From: an uncultured Caulobacteraceae bacterium
Lineage (GTDB): Bacteria; Pseudomonadota; Alphaproteobacteria; Caulobacterales; TH1-2
Assembly (NCBI GenBank): GCA_937967425.1
Contig: CALBST010000290.1
Location: 1 to 7,166, forward strand
Reading direction: 5' to 3'
Length of the DNA stretch: 7,166 bases
Shown here: in pieces, positions 5,870 through 7,166 of the stretch
Layout: every line of letters begins with the position of its first letter
Position numbering within the stretch: position 1 is the first letter of the stretch
Made by a program: the position numbers and the translations under genes
The notes under the pieces: generated by a model
The model's database searches: none
Told to the model about the DNA's origin: nothing
The model's input: the letters and a program-made list of their open reading frames with translations, nothing else

Positions 5870-6610
5870 TCAGATCATGGCCATGCCGCCGTTCACATGC
5901 AACGTCTGGCCGGTCATGTACCCAGCTTCTTCGCTGGCCAGATAGACGGCGGCAGCTGCTACATCAGAGCCCTCGCCGAGCCGCCCAGCCGGAATTTTCG
6001 TCATCAGCGCCGCCTTCTGCGTGTCATTGAGCACGTCCGTCATCGGCGACGCAATGAAGCCCGGCGCGATGCAATTGGCGGTCACGTTGCGGCTGGCGAC
6101 CTCGGCGGCCATGGCTTTGGTAAAGCCGATCATGCCGGCTTTCGACGCTGCATAATTCGCCTGTCCGGGGTTTCCGGTGACGCCGACGACAGAGGTGATG
6201 CCGATGATCCGGCCCCAGCGCGCCTTCATCATCGACTTCAGCGCCGCGCGCGAAAGCCGGAAATAGCCTTCAAGATTGATCTGCAGGACGCGCTGAAAGT
6301 CCTCGTCCTTCATGCGCAGCAGAAGCCCGTCCTTGGTGATTCCGGCATTGGCGACGAGAATGTCGAGCTTGCCGCCCAACGCCGCCTCGGCCTGCCCGAA
6401 CAGCGCATCGACCGCCGCCGTATCCGAGAGATCGCACGGCGTGATGACGTGATCGCCCCCAAGCTCGGCCTTCACCTTCTCCAGCGCTTCCACACGCGTT
6501 CCCGAAAGCGCGACCCGCGCGCCCTGCGCCGCCAGCGCCTTGGCGATTGCGCCACCAATGCCTCCCGAAGCGCCGGTTACAAGCGCGGTCTTTCCAGTCA
6601 GATCGAACAT
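5870..6610 (-). CDS. fabG: 3-oxoacyl-ACP reductase FabG
   Basis: FabG reduces 3-oxoacyl-ACP to (R)-3-hydroxyacyl-ACP with NADPH, the first reductive step of each elongation cycle. The 246 residues form a classical short-chain dehydrogenase: nucleotide-binding TGASGGIG (12-19), NAG (88-90), and the catalytic set N112, S140, Y153 and K157 (YAASK 153-157). IAPGFIASPMTD (181-192) and the C-terminal VNGGMAMI are characteristic of FabG rather than other SDRs. The R38-containing stretch SGTR (36-39) fits NADP(H) preference. Immediate linkage to acpP and fabF confirms the assignment. The start has GAGGGA (6619-6614) ending 3 nt before the ATG. It follows the DUF1697 gene by 23 nt; fabD, often the direct upstream neighbour, is not there. 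Confidence 0.97.
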   Translation of the reverse strand: MFDLTGKTALVTGASGGIGGAIAKALAAQGARVALSGTRVEALEKVKAELGGDHVITPCDLSDTAAVDALFGQAEAALGGKLDILVANAGITKDGLLLRMKDEDFQRVLQINLEGYFRLSRAALKSMMKARWGRIIGITSVVGVTGNPGQANYAASKAGMIGFTKAMAAEVASRNVTANCIAPGFIASPMTDVLNDTQKAALMTKIPAGRLGEGSDVAAAAVYLASEEAGYMTGQTLHVNGGMAMI

Positions 6611-6633
6611 TTGTCCCTCGTTTTGCGGACGGC

Positions 6634-7152
6634 TTATGCCTCGCGGAGCGCGGCGGCAAGTTTCTGCACCGTGTTCCAGTTCCGGGCCGTGCCCAGCTTC
6701 GGCAGTTTGAGTTTGGATGGCCCCTGGCCTTTCGGAAACTTGATGTAGAGGCAGTCCTCACCCTGAGCGATCTCTTCCCCGGTGAGCGAGGTTTTCAACA
6801 TGGCTTCGATCTCAACCTTCGAAGCGGGACCGCGCATAAAGTTCACGACCATGAAGGTAGAATTGGCCTTGGCGAACGCCTTGAACGGGTTGGCGGCGAT
6901 GACGGCGTCGAGCTGATCGGCGTCGCGGACGAATACGTCGGTTTTCAAGCCGAGTTCGTCCAGGATCAGCTTTTCGAGCTTGGCCTCAAGCTTGGCGCCG
7001 GTGGTCTTGGAATTGACGATGAGGTTGCCGCTCGCCAGCAGCGTGCGCACGTCGGTGAAGCCCGCGCCTTCGCAGACCTCCCGCAATTCCGACATGATCA
7101 GTTTGCGCTTGCCGAGGTTCACACCGCGCAGAAGTGCGGCCTGCAACGGCAT
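6634..7152 (-). CDS. DUF1697 family protein
   Basis: This 172-residue protein belongs to the DUF1697 family, whose biochemical role is not established. The family signatures are clear: ALLRGVNLG (6-14), MSELREVCEGAGFTDVRT (20-37), ASGNLIV (40-46), DVFVRD (72-77), ANPF (87-90), the segment LYIKFPKGQGPSKL (135-148), and GTARNWNTVQKL (154-165). The fold is probably compact, alpha/beta and cytoplasmic; there is no signal peptide or membrane segment. Length is usual for the family. The ATG at 7152 gives a normal N-terminus, but the frame is open through the last 14 bases of the window and no ribosome binding site is visible, so a start a few codons upstream is possible. Its stop is 23 nt before fabG on the same strand, suggesting cotranscription with the fatty acid genes. 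Confidence 0.88.
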   Translation of the reverse strand: MPLQAALLRGVNLGKRKLIMSELREVCEGAGFTDVRTLLASGNLIVNSKTTGAKLEAKLEKLILDELGLKTDVFVRDADQLDAVIAANPFKAFAKANSTFMVVNFMRGPASKVEIEAMLKTSLTGEEIAQGEDCLYIKFPKGQGPSKLKLPKLGTARNWNTVQKLAAALREA

Positions 7153-7166
7153 CAGATCGTCTTGGC

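Overview
The window looks like a core chromosomal segment of a GC-rich alphaproteobacterium. The FabF (CATGAH active-site context), YicC and Gmk sequences and the order fabG-acpP-fabF-mltG ... yicC-gmk ... rsmA are all typical of that class. Caulobacterales or Hyphomonadales-like lineages are my best guess, from gene order and protein flavour only; the taxonomy is inference.

Layout from left to right. Positions 1-471 (+) hold the C-terminal half of rsmA, the 16S rRNA dimethyladenosine transferase. Its stop codon overlaps by 4 nt the stop of a convergent, secreted M15-type peptidase gene (468-1076, -). That peptidase follows gmk (1140-1778, -), which in turn overlaps the end of yicC (1768-2652, -). 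A 93-bp divergent intergenic region with a GTGnCA-N4-TGnCAC dyad and a GANTC site separates yicC from a small + strand membrane-protein gene of 103 residues (2746-3057). That gene ends in a textbook intrinsic terminator (3096-3121). From 3135 to 7152 everything lies on the - strand, transcribed right to left: a DUF1697 protein, fabG, acpP, fabF and mltG.

How the genes work together. FabG, AcpP and FabF form the carrier and two enzymes of type II fatty acid elongation. MltG sets glycan strand ends in peptidoglycan and is translationally coupled to fabF (TGATG), so membrane and wall synthesis genes share a transcript. Gmk feeds GTP/dGTP pools, YicC is an endoribonuclease family member, and RsmA matures the 30S subunit.

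The less ordinary parts are the small membrane gene inserted between mltG and yicC, the DUF1697 gene directly upstream of fabG where fabD is commonly found, the M15 peptidase attached to the gmk end, and two hairpins between fabG and acpP. No RNA genes, mobile elements, CRISPR arrays or long repeats were seen, and no gap without a gene exceeds about 135 bases. I found no convincing candidate for a wholly new system; the small divergent gene with its own control region is the best lead.
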